NCBI RefSeq assembly: GCF_014647115.1 | Contig: NZ_BMOO01000002.1 | Span: 1 to 64,000 of the forward strand | Source: Halarchaeum rubridurum | GTDB taxonomy: Archaea; Halobacteriota; Halobacteria; Halobacteriales; Halobacteriaceae | DNA length: 64,000 bases | Reading direction: 5' to 3' | Shown: in pieces, positions 16,138 through 25,452 of the stretch | Layout: every line of letters starts with the position of its first letter | Numbering within the stretch: position 1 is the stretch's first letter | Program-made: the position numbers and the translations under genes | The notes under the pieces: model-generated | Told to the model about the DNA's origin: nothing | Database searches by the model: none | Seen by the model: the letters and a program-made list of their open reading frames with translations, nothing else

Positions 16138-17841
16138 CTACGCGTGTCGATTCGCGTCGCCGTCGGTACCGGCGTCACCGTCCGTCTCGGCGTCAGCACC
16201 CACCTCGGCGTCGCCGTTCGCGTCCACGCCGGTATCCGCGTCGGTGACCTTCCCGTCGGCCACGTCGGCGGCGCGAGCGTCCGAGTCGCGTGCTTCGGGG
16301 TCGCCGTGACCGCCGCCGCCCGGCGTTCGGAGCGAGACGGTCGTCCCCGCCCCGACGTCGCGGACGGCCTTCGCGGGCACGGCCTCGCCGTCGATCAGGT
16401 TCTCGCCCGTCGCGCCGTCCGCGCCGCCGGCGAGGCCGCGCGGGGCGCGCCGTCGCCGCTCGGTGAGGAGCGAGACGGTGGCGTCCGTCTCGACGGTGAC
16501 GGTACGGACGACGCCGAGGCCGCCGCGATGCTCGCCGTCGCCGCCGCTGTCGGGGCGGAGCGCGTACTCTTCAACGCGGAGCGGGTACTCCGTTTCGAGG
16601 GCCTCGGCGGGCGTGTTGAGCGTGTTCGTCATCCCGACCTGCACGCCGTCGAGGCCGTCGCCGTTCGGGCGCGCGCCGGCCCCGCCGCCGATGGTCTCGT
16701 AGTACGCGAAGCCGTCGCCCGTCCGGTCGCCGATGGTGAGGTTGTTCATCGTCCCCTGCCCGCCCGCGGGGACGCGCTCGGGGACGGCGTCGGCGAGCGC
16801 GGCGAAGACGACGTCCGTGACGCGCTGGCTCGTCTCGACGTTCCCGCCGACGACGGCGGCCGGCGGGTCGGGGTCGAGGACGCTCCCCGAGGGGATGGCG
16901 AGCGTTATCGGGTCGTAACACCCCTGGTTCGGCGGTATCTCGGGGTCGGTGAGACATCGGAAGACGTAGTAGACGGCGGAGGTGGCGACCGCGCGCGGCG
17001 CGTTCACGTTCCCGTCGACCTGCGCGGCGGTGCCCGCGAAGTCCACGGTGGCGGTGTCGCCGTCGACCGTGACCGCCACCTCGATGGGGATGTCGTCGTC
17101 GGTGAGGCCGTCGCCTTCGAGGGCGTCCCGGGCGCGATACGTGCCGTCGGGGAGGTCGCGGAGCTCGGCCCGCACGCGCTCGCGCGAGTAGTCGAGGACG
17201 GCGTCGAACGCCGCGTGAATCTCCTCGCGGCCGTGGTCGGCGACGAGGTCGGCCACGCGCTCCTCGGCGCGGTCGTTCGCCGCGATCTGCGCGCGGATGT
17301 CGGCACGGCGCTCGCCTGGGTTCCGAACGTTGGCGAGGAGGAGGGCCAACACGTCCTCGACGACCTCGCCGCCGGCGACGAGACGCGTGGGCGGGAGACG
17401 CAGCCCCTCCTGGAATATCTCGCGCGCGCCGGCCGGCATGCTCCCGGGCGTCATCCCGCCGACGTCGGCGTGGTGGGCGCGCGAGACCGCGTACCCCATG
17501 ATCTCGTCGTCGACGGCGACCGGGGAGACCATCGTGACGTCCGGGAGGTGGGTGCCGCCCTCGAAGGGGTCGTTGAGGACGTAGACGTCGCCGGGTTCGG
17601 GGTCGTAGTCGCGGACGGCCTCGACGGCCCGCGGCATCGCGCCGAGGTGGACCGGGATGTGTTCGGCCTGGGCGACGAGTCGCCCCGCCGGGTCGAAGAG
17701 CGCCGTCGAGCAGTCCTCGCGCTCCTTGATGTTCGGGGAGTACGCCCCGCGGATGAGCACCTGGCCCATCTCCTCGGCGAGGCTCTCGAACTGGTTGCGG
17801 ACGACTTCGAGCGTGACGGGGTCGACTCCCGGTTCGCTCAC
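16138..17841 (-). CDS. hyuB: Hydantoinase B / oxoprolinase beta subunit
   Basis: A 567-residue protein that with HyuA forms an ATP-dependent N-methylhydantoinase, oxoprolinase or related carboxylase-type enzyme. The start DPVTLEVVRNQFESLAEEMG and motifs IKEREDCSTALFD, LNDPFEGGTHLPD and GCYDPITLAIPSGS are characteristic. Length is as usual except for a tail of about 55 residues after GGGGHGDPEARDSD, made of Asp/Ala/Gly repeats (DADTGVDANGDAEVGADAE); this is an acidic low-complexity addition. Its ATG overlaps the hyuA stop by 4 bp, so the two subunits are coupled. The substrate is unknown; no hydantoin racemase or carbamoylase is near. Confidence 0.9.
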   Translation of the reverse strand: MSEPGVDPVTLEVVRNQFESLAEEMGQVLIRGAYSPNIKEREDCSTALFDPAGRLVAQAEHIPVHLGAMPRAVEAVRDYDPEPGDVYVLNDPFEGGTHLPDVTMVSPVAVDDEIMGYAVSRAHHADVGGMTPGSMPAGAREIFQEGLRLPPTRLVAGGEVVEDVLALLLANVRNPGERRADIRAQIAANDRAEERVADLVADHGREEIHAAFDAVLDYSRERVRAELRDLPDGTYRARDALEGDGLTDDDIPIEVAVTVDGDTATVDFAGTAAQVDGNVNAPRAVATSAVYYVFRCLTDPEIPPNQGCYDPITLAIPSGSVLDPDPPAAVVGGNVETSQRVTDVVFAALADAVPERVPAGGQGTMNNLTIGDRTGDGFAYYETIGGGAGARPNGDGLDGVQVGMTNTLNTPAEALETEYPLRVEEYALRPDSGGDGEHRGGLGVVRTVTVETDATVSLLTERRRRAPRGLAGGADGATGENLIDGEAVPAKAVRDVGAGTTVSLRTPGGGGHGDPEARDSDARAADVADGKVTDADTGVDANGDAEVGADAETDGDAGTDGDANRHA

Positions 17842-19850
17842 GCGCGCTCACCCCCTTCGAGGACGACGGTGCCGTCCGGCGTCACGCGGCCCGTCCACGC
17901 GGGCGGGACGACGACGGTGCTCTCGCGGCCGTCGAGGACCGCCGGCCCGCCGAACTCGGTGCCGGGTGCGAGCCCCCGGCAGTCGTAGACGGTCGTCTCC
18001 CGGTAGTCGCCGTCGAAGAACGCCGCGCGGGTGCCGCTGACGGGGTCGCCCCCGCCCTCGTACGCGACGTCGAGCGGGTCGCGTTCGACGGTCGCGCTCG
18101 CGCGGAGCGTGACGACCTCGACGGGGTCGTCGAGTCGGTAGCCGAAGGCGTCCTCGTGGGCGGCGTGGAAGCGCTCGGCGACGGTCTCGGGGTCGAACGC
18201 GGGTATCGAGATGGTTTGCTCGAAGCTCTGACCGGCGTAGCGGCAGTCGACGGCGCGCGTCACGCTCGCGGCGTCGGGGTCGGCGACGTCCGCGAGCACC
18301 TCCTCGACGAGGTCGTCGTAGACGGAGTCGACGCTCCCGGGGTCGGCGTCGGCGAGCGCGACCTGGTGGGTGCGCGCGGCGTCGTGTCTCTCGTCGGCGG
18401 CGAGCAGGCCGTAGGCGGAGAGGACGCCGCAGGCGCGGGGTACGACGACGGTGTCGACGTCGAGGTCGGCGGCGAGCGCGCCGGCGTGCATCGGGCCGGC
18501 CCCGCCGAAGGCGACGAGCGCGAAGTTCCGCGGGTCGTGGCCGCGCTCGACGGTGACGCGGCGGATCGCGCGCGTCATGTTCGCGTTGGCGACGCGGTAG
18601 ACGCCGCGGGCGGCCGCGCGGGCGTCGTCGAGGCCGGCGTCGTCCGCGAGGGCGGCGAGCGCGTCGTGGGCGGCCGCGACGTCGAGTTCGAGGTCGCCGC
18701 CGAGCGACGCGTCCGGCCCGATGTACCCCAGGACGACGTTCGCGTCCGTGACCGTGGGGTCGGTGCCACCCTTCCCGTAGCAGGCGGGCCCGGGGTCGGC
18801 TCCGGCGGAGCGCGGGCCGACGCGGAGCGCGCCGCCGGAGTCCACCCACGCGACGGAGCCCCCGCCCGCGCCGACGGTCGTGACGTCGACCATCGGCGTC
18901 CCGATGGGGTGACCGGCGATTTCGGCGTCCGTGGTGCGTTCGGCCGCGCCGTCGCGGACGAGCGAGACGTCGCTCGACGTCCCTCCCATGTCGAACGTGA
19001 CGAGGCCGTCCTTCTCGGTCGCGCCCGTCGCGGTGTCGCTCGCGCCGACGACGCCCGCGGCCGGCCCGGAGAGCGCCGTCGTGACGGCGTGTTCGCGGAC
19101 CGTCTCGCTGGACGAGATGCCGCCGTTCGACTGCATCACGCGCGGCGTCGGCACGCCCCGCTCCGTCACCTCGTCGTCGAGGCGGCCGAGGTAGTCGTCG
19201 ATGGCGGGCGTGACGTACGCGTCGACGGCCGTCGTCGAGGTGCGTTCGTACTCGCGGAACTCCGCGAGCACCTCGTGCGAGGCCGAGACCGGCACGTCGA
19301 GTTCCTCGCGGAGGACCGCCGCGGCCGTCCGCTCGTTCTCGGGGTGTCGGTAGGCGTGGAGGAACGAGACGGCGACGCTCTCAGCCTCGCACGCCCGTAT
19401 CTCGTCCGCGAGCGCGCGCACGTCCGCCTCGTCGACGGCCGTCTCGACCCCGTCGACGGTGACGCGTTCGTCCACCTCGAAGCGCCGGCGGCGCGGGACG
19501 AGTGGGTCGGGCTTCTCCGCGTCGAGGTCGTAGAGGCTCGGGCGGTCCTGCCGGCGGAGTTCGAGGACGTCGCGGAAGCCTGCGGTGGTGACGAGCGCGG
19601 TCCGCGCGCCGTCGCCTTCGAGGAGCGCGTTCGTCGAGACGGTCATCGCGTGCGCGAACGCGTCGACGTCCGCGGGGGCGATGCCAGCGCGCTCGCAGGC
19701 CGTCTCGATGCCGCGGACGACGCCGACGCTCTGGTCGGCGGTGCTCGGCACTTTCGCGGTCACGAGGCCGCCGTCGGCGGTGTGGAGGACGACGTCGGTG
19801 AAGGTGCCGCCGACGTCGACGCCGACGCGCGTCGTCGGGTCGTCGGCCAT
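17838..19850 (-). CDS. hyuA: Hydantoinase A / oxoprolinase alpha subunit (ATP-dependent)
   Basis: A 670-residue subunit with the ASKHA-type ATP fold: VGVDVGGTFTDVVL at the N-terminus, FDMGGTSSDVSLV near 270, and AGGGSVAWVDSGGALRVGP and ADPGPACYG near 310-340. Together with HyuB it should phosphorylate and open a cyclic amide or activate a carbonyl for hydrolysis or carboxylation. ATG 19850 is preceded by GGAGGTG with 6-nt spacing and directly by the stop of a 27-codon ORF, so translation may be coupled. It is divergent from the regulator at 20061, which may control it, although this is only a position argument. Confidence 0.92.
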   Translation of the reverse strand: MADDPTTRVGVDVGGTFTDVVLHTADGGLVTAKVPSTADQSVGVVRGIETACERAGIAPADVDAFAHAMTVSTNALLEGDGARTALVTTAGFRDVLELRRQDRPSLYDLDAEKPDPLVPRRRRFEVDERVTVDGVETAVDEADVRALADEIRACEAESVAVSFLHAYRHPENERTAAAVLREELDVPVSASHEVLAEFREYERTSTTAVDAYVTPAIDDYLGRLDDEVTERGVPTPRVMQSNGGISSSETVREHAVTTALSGPAAGVVGASDTATGATEKDGLVTFDMGGTSSDVSLVRDGAAERTTDAEIAGHPIGTPMVDVTTVGAGGGSVAWVDSGGALRVGPRSAGADPGPACYGKGGTDPTVTDANVVLGYIGPDASLGGDLELDVAAAHDALAALADDAGLDDARAAARGVYRVANANMTRAIRRVTVERGHDPRNFALVAFGGAGPMHAGALAADLDVDTVVVPRACGVLSAYGLLAADERHDAARTHQVALADADPGSVDSVYDDLVEEVLADVADPDAASVTRAVDCRYAGQSFEQTISIPAFDPETVAERFHAAHEDAFGYRLDDPVEVVTLRASATVERDPLDVAYEGGGDPVSGTRAAFFDGDYRETTVYDCRGLAPGTEFGGPAVLDGRESTVVVPPAWTGRVTPDGTVVLEGGERA

Positions 19851-19934
19851 CTACGCCACCTCCGCGGCGGAGCGATGCGTTCGGATGCCGCGCCGGACGG
19901 GCGTGACGGCGGGCGCGTGGCGGGTCGAAGACAC
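19851..19934 (-). CDS. Candidate leader micro-ORF (27 codons) of hyuA
   Basis: A GTG-start ORF (peptide begins VSSTRHAPAV, ends RSAAEVA) whose TAG (19851-19853) directly abuts the hyuA ATG (19848-19850). GGAGGTG (19859-19865) inside its end is ideally placed for hyuA. A TATA-like GTGAAAAG (about 19966-19972) lies some 35 nt upstream of the GTG, so the transcript could start close to it. Same architecture as at 5250, 27154, 31509 and 47102. Translation is unproven. Confidence 0.3.
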   Translation of the reverse strand: MSSTRHAPAVTPVRRGIRTHRSAAEVA

Positions 19935-20060
19935 GGTCGAGAGACGGGGCGAAACGGTGTTAGCGCTTTTCACTCGACGTCCCATCAGAGACGCTAGCGA
20001 TAGATAGGGGATGTATCCAAACGTATATGCCCGCATACGCCCTACGGTGCGTAAGAATCG

Positions 20061-20582
20061 ATGGATCTGACTGATTCGCAGCAGGCGATTCTCACCGCGC
20101 TCATCGACGGCTATCAGTCCACGGAATCCCCGATGACGGGGGAGGAAATCGCGGAGGCGGTTGATCGCCACCCCGGGACGATACGCAATCAGATGCAGAC
20201 GCTGAAGGCTCTCGACCTCGTCGAGGGTATCCCCGGCCCACGCGGGGGATACAAGCCCACGACGAACGCGTACGAGGCGCTCGACCAACAGGACCTCGAC
20301 GAGTCCGACGCCGAAGCGCTCACGGTCGCGAGCGACTACGACCGCATCACCGCTACCGTCGAGCGAATCGACTTCCTCGAAGTGAACCACCCGGACGAGT
20401 GTACGGCCGAACTCGAGTTCACCGAGGCCGTCGACGTCGAGGTCGGCGACCCAATCGTCATCGGCCCGACGCCGAACACGGCCCTCGTCGTCGCCGGGCA
20501 GGTCACGGCCGTCGAGGACGGCGGCCAGACGGTCCAGATCGACGTCACGAAGCTCGAAGCGCCGCTCGTCGCCGACGCGTAA
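20061..20582 (+). CDS. Winged-helix transcriptional regulator
   Basis: A 173-residue protein. Residues 1-70 form a winged helix (LTDSQQAILTALIDGYQ, GEEIAEAVDRHPGTIRNQMQ, LVEGIPGPRGGYKPT). The start resembles archaeal regulators that carry C-terminal CBS domains, but here the C-terminus (85-173) is a short beta-rich domain with VDVEVGDPIVIGPTPNTALV, perhaps a ligand-binding barrel, and no CBS pair. A TATA-like ACGTATATGCC (about 20022-20032) lies 30-38 nt before ATG 20061, so the message is leaderless or nearly so. It may be co-transcribed with the photolyase 58 bp downstream and is divergent from hyuA. Confidence 0.75.
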   Translation: MDLTDSQQAILTALIDGYQSTESPMTGEEIAEAVDRHPGTIRNQMQTLKALDLVEGIPGPRGGYKPTTNAYEALDQQDLDESDAEALTVASDYDRITATVERIDFLEVNHPDECTAELEFTEAVDVEVGDPIVIGPTPNTALVVAGQVTAVEDGGQTVQIDVTKLEAPLVADA

Positions 20583-20640
20583 CCGACCGTACGCGGACGC
20601 GGCCGCAACGACCATCCACGTCCCCCGCGACGACGTACCC

Positions 20641-22158
20641 GTGACCGTCCTCGTTCTCGGCGACCAACTCACCCGCCGCGTCGGCCCGCTCGCCGCCCGC
20701 CCCGACGAGCGCGTCCTCATGGTCGAGGCGCGCGCGTTCGCCGCTCGCCACCCCTACCACCCGCACAAGCGCACGCTCGTCGCCAGCGCGATGCGCCACT
20801 TCCGCGACGCGCTCCGCGACGACGGCCGCGACGTCGAGTACCACGTCGTCGAGACGTTCGGCGACGGCCTCGACGCGCACTTCGACGCCCACCCCGGCGA
20901 CGACCTCGTCGTCATGCGCCCGTCGAGTTACGGCGCGGCCGACCGCCTCCGGGACCTCGTCGCGGCGCGCGACGGTGCGCTCACGGTCGTCGAGAACGAG
21001 ACGTTCTGCTGTTCGCCCGCCGAGTTCGACGAGTGGTACGACGGCGGGACGCTGCGCCACGAGGACTTCTATCGGTATCTGCGCCGGGAGACCGGGGTGC
21101 TGATGGACGGGGACGACCCGGTCGGCGGCGAGTGGAACTACGACGAGGCGAACCGTGAGACGCCGCCCGCGGACTACGAGCCGCCGGCGGTCCCGACGTT
21201 CGAGCCGGACGCGACGACGCGCGCCGTGCAGGACGACTACGCCGACCTGAACGCCGAGTCGTGGGCGGCCCCCGAGCCGTTCGGCTGGCCGGTGACGCGC
21301 GCGGACGCGCTCGCCGCCCTGGAGGACTTCTGCGAGCACCGCCTCCCCGACTTCGGGCCGTACGAGGACGCGATGGTCGCGGGCGAACCGACGCTCGACC
21401 ACGCGCTCCTCTCCGCGCCGCTGAACCTCGGGCTCCTCGGCCCCCGCGAGGTCGTCGAGCGCGCCGTCGAGGCCTCCGAGTCGCGCGACGACGTTCCCAT
21501 CGAGAGCGTCGAGGGGTTTGTCCGGCAGATACTGGGGTGGCGCGAGTTCGTCCGCCACGCCTATCGCGTCGGGATGCCCGCCCTCGCGGACGCGAACCGC
21601 CTCGACGCGACGCGCGACCTTCCGCCGGTCTACTGGGACGGCGACACCGACATGGCGTGTCTCGACGCCGCCGTCGGGGGCGTCCGCGAGCGCGGCTACG
21701 CCCACCACATCCAGCGCCTGATGGTGCTCTCGAACTTCGCGCTCCTCTACGGCGTCGACCCCCACGAGCTCAACCGGTGGTTCCACGTCGCCTTCGTCGA
21801 CGGCTACCACTGGGTGTCGACGCCGAACACGGTCGAGATGGGCCAATACGCGGGTGACCTGTTCGCCACGAAGCCGTACGCGGCGTCGGCGAACTACCTG
21901 GACCGGATGGGCGACTACTGCGCCGGGTGCGCCTACGACCCGGACGCGACGACGGGCGCGGACGCCTGCCCGTTCAACGCGCTCTACTGGGACTTCCTCG
22001 CGGAGAACGAGGACGACCTCCGCTCGAACCACCGGATGGGGCTCGTCTACTCGCACCTCGACGACAAGCGCGACGCCGACGACCTCGCCGGGATTCGGGA
22101 GCGCGCTGAGGGGGTCCGCGCGGCGATGAGCGAGGGCGAGTCGCCGCGGAACGAGTGA
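20641..22158 (+). CDS. Iron-sulfur bacterial-type (6-4) photolyase / cryptochrome
   Basis: A 505-residue member of the FeS-BCP branch of the photolyase/cryptochrome family, formerly annotated as deoxyribodipyrimidine photolyase-related protein. It should bind FAD and repair (6-4) photoproducts, or sense light. Cys340, Cys427, Cys430 and Cys443 have the spacing of the four [4Fe-4S] ligands of Agrobacterium PhrB (350, 438, 441, 454). The N-terminal antenna domain begins VLVLGDQLTRRVGPL; RQILGWREFVRHAYR and the FHVAFVDGYHWVSTPN segment belong to the FAD domain. GTG 20641 starts right at the conserved beta-strand. No Shine-Dalgarno sequence is evident. Confidence 0.92.
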   Translation: MTVLVLGDQLTRRVGPLAARPDERVLMVEARAFAARHPYHPHKRTLVASAMRHFRDALRDDGRDVEYHVVETFGDGLDAHFDAHPGDDLVVMRPSSYGAADRLRDLVAARDGALTVVENETFCCSPAEFDEWYDGGTLRHEDFYRYLRRETGVLMDGDDPVGGEWNYDEANRETPPADYEPPAVPTFEPDATTRAVQDDYADLNAESWAAPEPFGWPVTRADALAALEDFCEHRLPDFGPYEDAMVAGEPTLDHALLSAPLNLGLLGPREVVERAVEASESRDDVPIESVEGFVRQILGWREFVRHAYRVGMPALADANRLDATRDLPPVYWDGDTDMACLDAAVGGVRERGYAHHIQRLMVLSNFALLYGVDPHELNRWFHVAFVDGYHWVSTPNTVEMGQYAGDLFATKPYAASANYLDRMGDYCAGCAYDPDATTGADACPFNALYWDFLAENEDDLRSNHRMGLVYSHLDDKRDADDLAGIRERAEGVRAAMSEGESPRNE

Positions 22159-22187
22159 ACGGCGTGGTGCCGTGAACCGTCCGCCCG

Positions 22188-24716
22188 CTACCCGTTCCCG
22201 TTCGCCTCCTCCTCGGCCAGCGGGAAGACGAGATCGAAGACGGTGCCGCGGGCGTCGTCGCGCGCGTCGTTGTCGCGGACCTCTATCGACCCGCCGTAGG
22301 CGTGCATCATCTCCTTCACGAGGTAGAGCCCGAAGCCGTTCCCGGGTTCGTTGAGCTCCGAGACGCCCTTTCGGACGACGGTCTCCTTCTCGTCGTCGGG
22401 GATGCCGGGGCCGTTGTCGGCGACGTGGACGGCGAGCGCGGGCCGTTCGGCCTCGGTCGTCTCGACGGCCGGCCGGTCGGCGTCGACGTCCGGGATGACC
22501 GCGTCCGTCTCGGCGTCGAGTTGCACCTCGCAGGTCGTCCGCGTCGTCCACACGTCGACTTCCGGTGTCTCCTTGTCGTTGTGGACGACGGCGTTCGAGA
22601 GGACGTTCTCGAAGACCTCGCCGACGAGGTCGTCGCCGACGACCGTGGTGTCGGGGTCGGGGAGGTCGTGCGTCGTGAACGCCGCGTCCGGGTGGGCGTC
22701 GCGCGCGAGTTCGACCTTCTCGTCGAGGGCGTCGCGCAGCGACACCGGGTGGGTCTCGTGCTCGCTCTCGTGGACGACCGCGTCCATGAACGTCCGCATC
22801 GTGTCGATGACGTCGGCGAGGTCGTCGACGCGCTCGCGGATCGTCCGCAGGTGGTCGCTCGCCGCCTCGTCCGTGACGTACTCGTCCGCGAGCAGGCCGG
22901 CGCGGGCGTCGACGAGGTTCAGCCCGTTCAGGATGTTGTGCCGGATGATGCGGTTCATGAACTCCAGGCGTTCGCGTTCGTGTTCGAGGGCGCGCTGGCG
23001 CTCGCGCTGCTCGGTCATGTCCTCGACGACCTTCGTGTACCCCTGAAGGTCGCCGTCGGCGTCGCGGCGGGCGGCGATGGTCACGTCCGCCCAGAAGCGC
23101 GTGCCGTCCTCGCGGACGCGCCACCCCTCGTGGTGGGCCCGACCGGTCTCGCGCGCCTCGGCGAGGAGCTCCTCGGGGAGGTCGTCCTCGACGTCCTCAA
23201 CGGTGTAGAAGACCGAGAAGTGTTCGCCGACGATCTCGTCCTCGTCGTACCCCTTGATACGCGCGGCCCCCTCGTTCCACGAGACGACGCGGCCCTCGTC
23301 GTCGAGGGCGAATATCGCGTAGTTGTCGACGCCCTCGACGACCTCCTCGAACTTCGACTCCTCTTCGCGGAGGCGACGGCGGCGCTCCTCCAGTAGACGC
23401 TTGCGGTCGAGTTCGTAGCCGATCCAGTTCCCCATCAGTTCGACCATCGTCAGCTCCCAGTCGTCGAAGGGGTCGGCCTCCTCGCGGTCGAGGAAGCACA
23501 GCGACCCGTAGAGGGTGTCGTCGACGTAGACGGGGGTTCCGACGTACATCTCGAAGCCGGTGTCGGTGCCGTAGCTCCGCTCCGGGACGTCGAACGGTCG
23601 GGCCTCGAACTGGACCGTCCGGTCCTCCTCGACGAGGCGCTGGCAGTGCGTCTGGGCGAGCGGGATGACGTCGCCCGCCTCCCGGTCGGCCGTCTCGCAT
23701 CGAACGGCCTCGATTCGGTACTCGCCCGTGTCGGTGTCGATGCGCGCGAACGAGCCGTATTCGGCGTCGAAGAGGTCGCGCCCGACGTCGACGAGCGCCT
23801 CGACCTTCGCGTCGAGGTCGCGCTCCGGGTCGGAGATGACCTCGTACATCTCGCGGAGCGTGCGCTCGCGGGCGTCGAGTTCCTGCTCGCGGCGCTTCGT
23901 CGCCGTGATGTCCGTGTAGTGCTCGATGCGCCCCCCCTCGTAGCGCCCGCTCTCGACCGGCTTGCTCCAGTGTTTCAGCCAGCGCTCCTCGCGGTCGGGG
24001 CCGGCCGTGATGTGACACTCGAACTCGACGGTCCCTTCGTTGTGTTCGTACGCCTCGAAGAGGCGCTCGCGGAAGCACTCGGAGTCCGCGACGCGCTCCG
24101 CGATTCGTTCCGTGATGAGTTCGCGCTTGTCGCGGCCGACGACGGCCGAGCGCTCGAGACCGAAGTACTCCGCCGTCGCCTCGTTGATCCAGACGACGCG
24201 GCAGTCGTCGTCGAGGACGAACGTGGCGACCTCCGAGGTGTCGAGGACGTCGTTCGTGAGCGTCCGGTACTCCTCGCGGCTCCGTTCGAGGTCCGCCTCC
24301 GTCCGGCGGCGGCGGGCGTTGTAGACCCCCGCACCGAACGCGGCGATGGAGCCGAAGAGGACGCCGTCGAGGGCGAGTATCCACGGCTTGAGGTCGTGCA
24401 TCGCCCACAGCTGGAGGGCGATGACGAGCGCGTAGAGGAGCGCGATGCCGGCCGCGACGCCGACGTTCCACTTCGTGACCGTCCAGACGTACTCCGGTTC
24501 CCACCCCGAGCGCCCGAGCCGGACGCCGCCGTAGACGAGCGTGAGCGAGAGGACGATGAGCGGGGCGTTCTCGACCGCCGTCGTCGTGACGGCCCACGAG
24601 AGCGCCGTGGCGTCCTCCCACATGTCGTAGAGCGGAACGGCGAGGAGCAGGAGGCCGAGCAGGGAAATCGGCACCCACGCCAATCCGCTGGAGGACGGTC
24701 CTCCCGATTCGTTCAT
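22188..24716 (-). CDS. Membrane histidine kinase (PAS-GAF-PAS-kinase)
   Basis: An 842-residue sensor kinase. Four membrane helices lie in residues 12-130 and end in VYNARRRR; then PAS (about 150-270), GAF (about 285-425), PAS (about 435-565), the haloarchaeal-type H-box RIIRHNILNGLNLV with H593, and an ATPase with N-box FENVLSNAVVHN, G1 DNGPGIP and GNGFGLYLV. The ATPase contains an acidic insert of about 40 residues between N- and G1-boxes (CEVQLDAETDAVIPDVDADR), probably a surface loop. A TATA-like TATTCAAG lies about 28 nt before ATG 24716, so it is leaderless. No adjacent response regulator. Its membrane domain is homologous to that of the kinase at 10245-12194. Confidence 0.9.
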   Translation of the reverse strand: MNESGGPSSSGLAWVPISLLGLLLLAVPLYDMWEDATALSWAVTTTAVENAPLIVLSLTLVYGGVRLGRSGWEPEYVWTVTKWNVGVAAGIALLYALVIALQLWAMHDLKPWILALDGVLFGSIAAFGAGVYNARRRRTEADLERSREEYRTLTNDVLDTSEVATFVLDDDCRVVWINEATAEYFGLERSAVVGRDKRELITERIAERVADSECFRERLFEAYEHNEGTVEFECHITAGPDREERWLKHWSKPVESGRYEGGRIEHYTDITATKRREQELDARERTLREMYEVISDPERDLDAKVEALVDVGRDLFDAEYGSFARIDTDTGEYRIEAVRCETADREAGDVIPLAQTHCQRLVEEDRTVQFEARPFDVPERSYGTDTGFEMYVGTPVYVDDTLYGSLCFLDREEADPFDDWELTMVELMGNWIGYELDRKRLLEERRRRLREEESKFEEVVEGVDNYAIFALDDEGRVVSWNEGAARIKGYDEDEIVGEHFSVFYTVEDVEDDLPEELLAEARETGRAHHEGWRVREDGTRFWADVTIAARRDADGDLQGYTKVVEDMTEQRERQRALEHERERLEFMNRIIRHNILNGLNLVDARAGLLADEYVTDEAASDHLRTIRERVDDLADVIDTMRTFMDAVVHESEHETHPVSLRDALDEKVELARDAHPDAAFTTHDLPDPDTTVVGDDLVGEVFENVLSNAVVHNDKETPEVDVWTTRTTCEVQLDAETDAVIPDVDADRPAVETTEAERPALAVHVADNGPGIPDDEKETVVRKGVSELNEPGNGFGLYLVKEMMHAYGGSIEVRDNDARDDARGTVFDLVFPLAEEEANGNG

Positions 24717-24919
24717 GCCGACTCTTGAGAGGCCGGACGCTTGAATACCCCGGCCGTCTCCCGACGCGCCCCGTCGCGAGACGGGGCGTCACGACGCTGC
24801 GCGGTGCGTCGCGTCCGCCCGACGAGCACCGCGTCGTGCCCGCGTGACCGGCCGACGTCGCGTCCGCCCGGCGGCCGCCAATCCCGGGGATTTTACACGC
24901 CGGCGTCGTACGCGACGTA

Positions 24920-25426
24920 ATGGCAGAGATATCTGATTCGATTCGACTGCTGTTCGAAGGCGAAATCGAGGCCGAGGACGACCGCTACGTGGTGTCGATA
25001 CCGAAGGCACTCGTCGAGAACGGGTCGCTGTCGCTCGAGGAGCCGTATCGCGTCGCGCTGCTCGCGGCCGCCGACGGAGCGGTCGAGGCGGACACGACGG
25101 AGTCGGACGCGACGAGCGCGAACGCGACGAGCGCGAACGCGACGTCCCAGTCGTCGAGTCCCTCGCGCTCGTCGCGCTCGACGGCCGCGGGCGGTTCGAA
25201 CGGAGCCGGGCGGCGGACGCAGGAGCCCCCGGTCAGCGAGGGCGACATCCGGACGGTGACCATCGACACGCTCGGCGACCAGGGTGACGGCATCGCCAAG
25301 GTCGAGCGCGGCTTCATCGTCATCGTCCCGGGGACGAAGCCGGGCGACCAGCTCAACGTCGAGATCACGGACGTGAAGGAGACGGTGGCGTTCGCGGAGC
25401 CGGTCGAGTCCGACGAGTCGCTCTGA
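24920..25426 (+). CDS. TRAM-domain protein
   Basis: A 168-residue protein with a TRAM domain in the last 60 residues (VSEGDIRTVTIDTLGDQGDG, then KVERGFIVIVPGTKPGDQLN), an OB-type RNA-binding fold. Small TRAM proteins are abundant in archaea and one from Methanococcus has been shown to act as an RNA chaperone-like cold-response protein. Here the N-terminal 45 residues (YVVSIPKALVENGSLSLEEPYRVAL) form a separate beta-rich element and a Ser/Thr/Ala linker with repeated SANAT joins the two, an unusual length for the family. ATG 24920 is about 30 nt after a TTTTACA box. It is likely transcribed alone. Confidence 0.85.
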   Translation: MAEISDSIRLLFEGEIEAEDDRYVVSIPKALVENGSLSLEEPYRVALLAAADGAVEADTTESDATSANATSANATSQSSSPSRSSRSTAAGGSNGAGRRTQEPPVSEGDIRTVTIDTLGDQGDGIAKVERGFIVIVPGTKPGDQLNVEITDVKETVAFAEPVESDESL

Positions 25427-25452
25427 GGCTGCCGGGTCGTTTCGCTTCGGTC

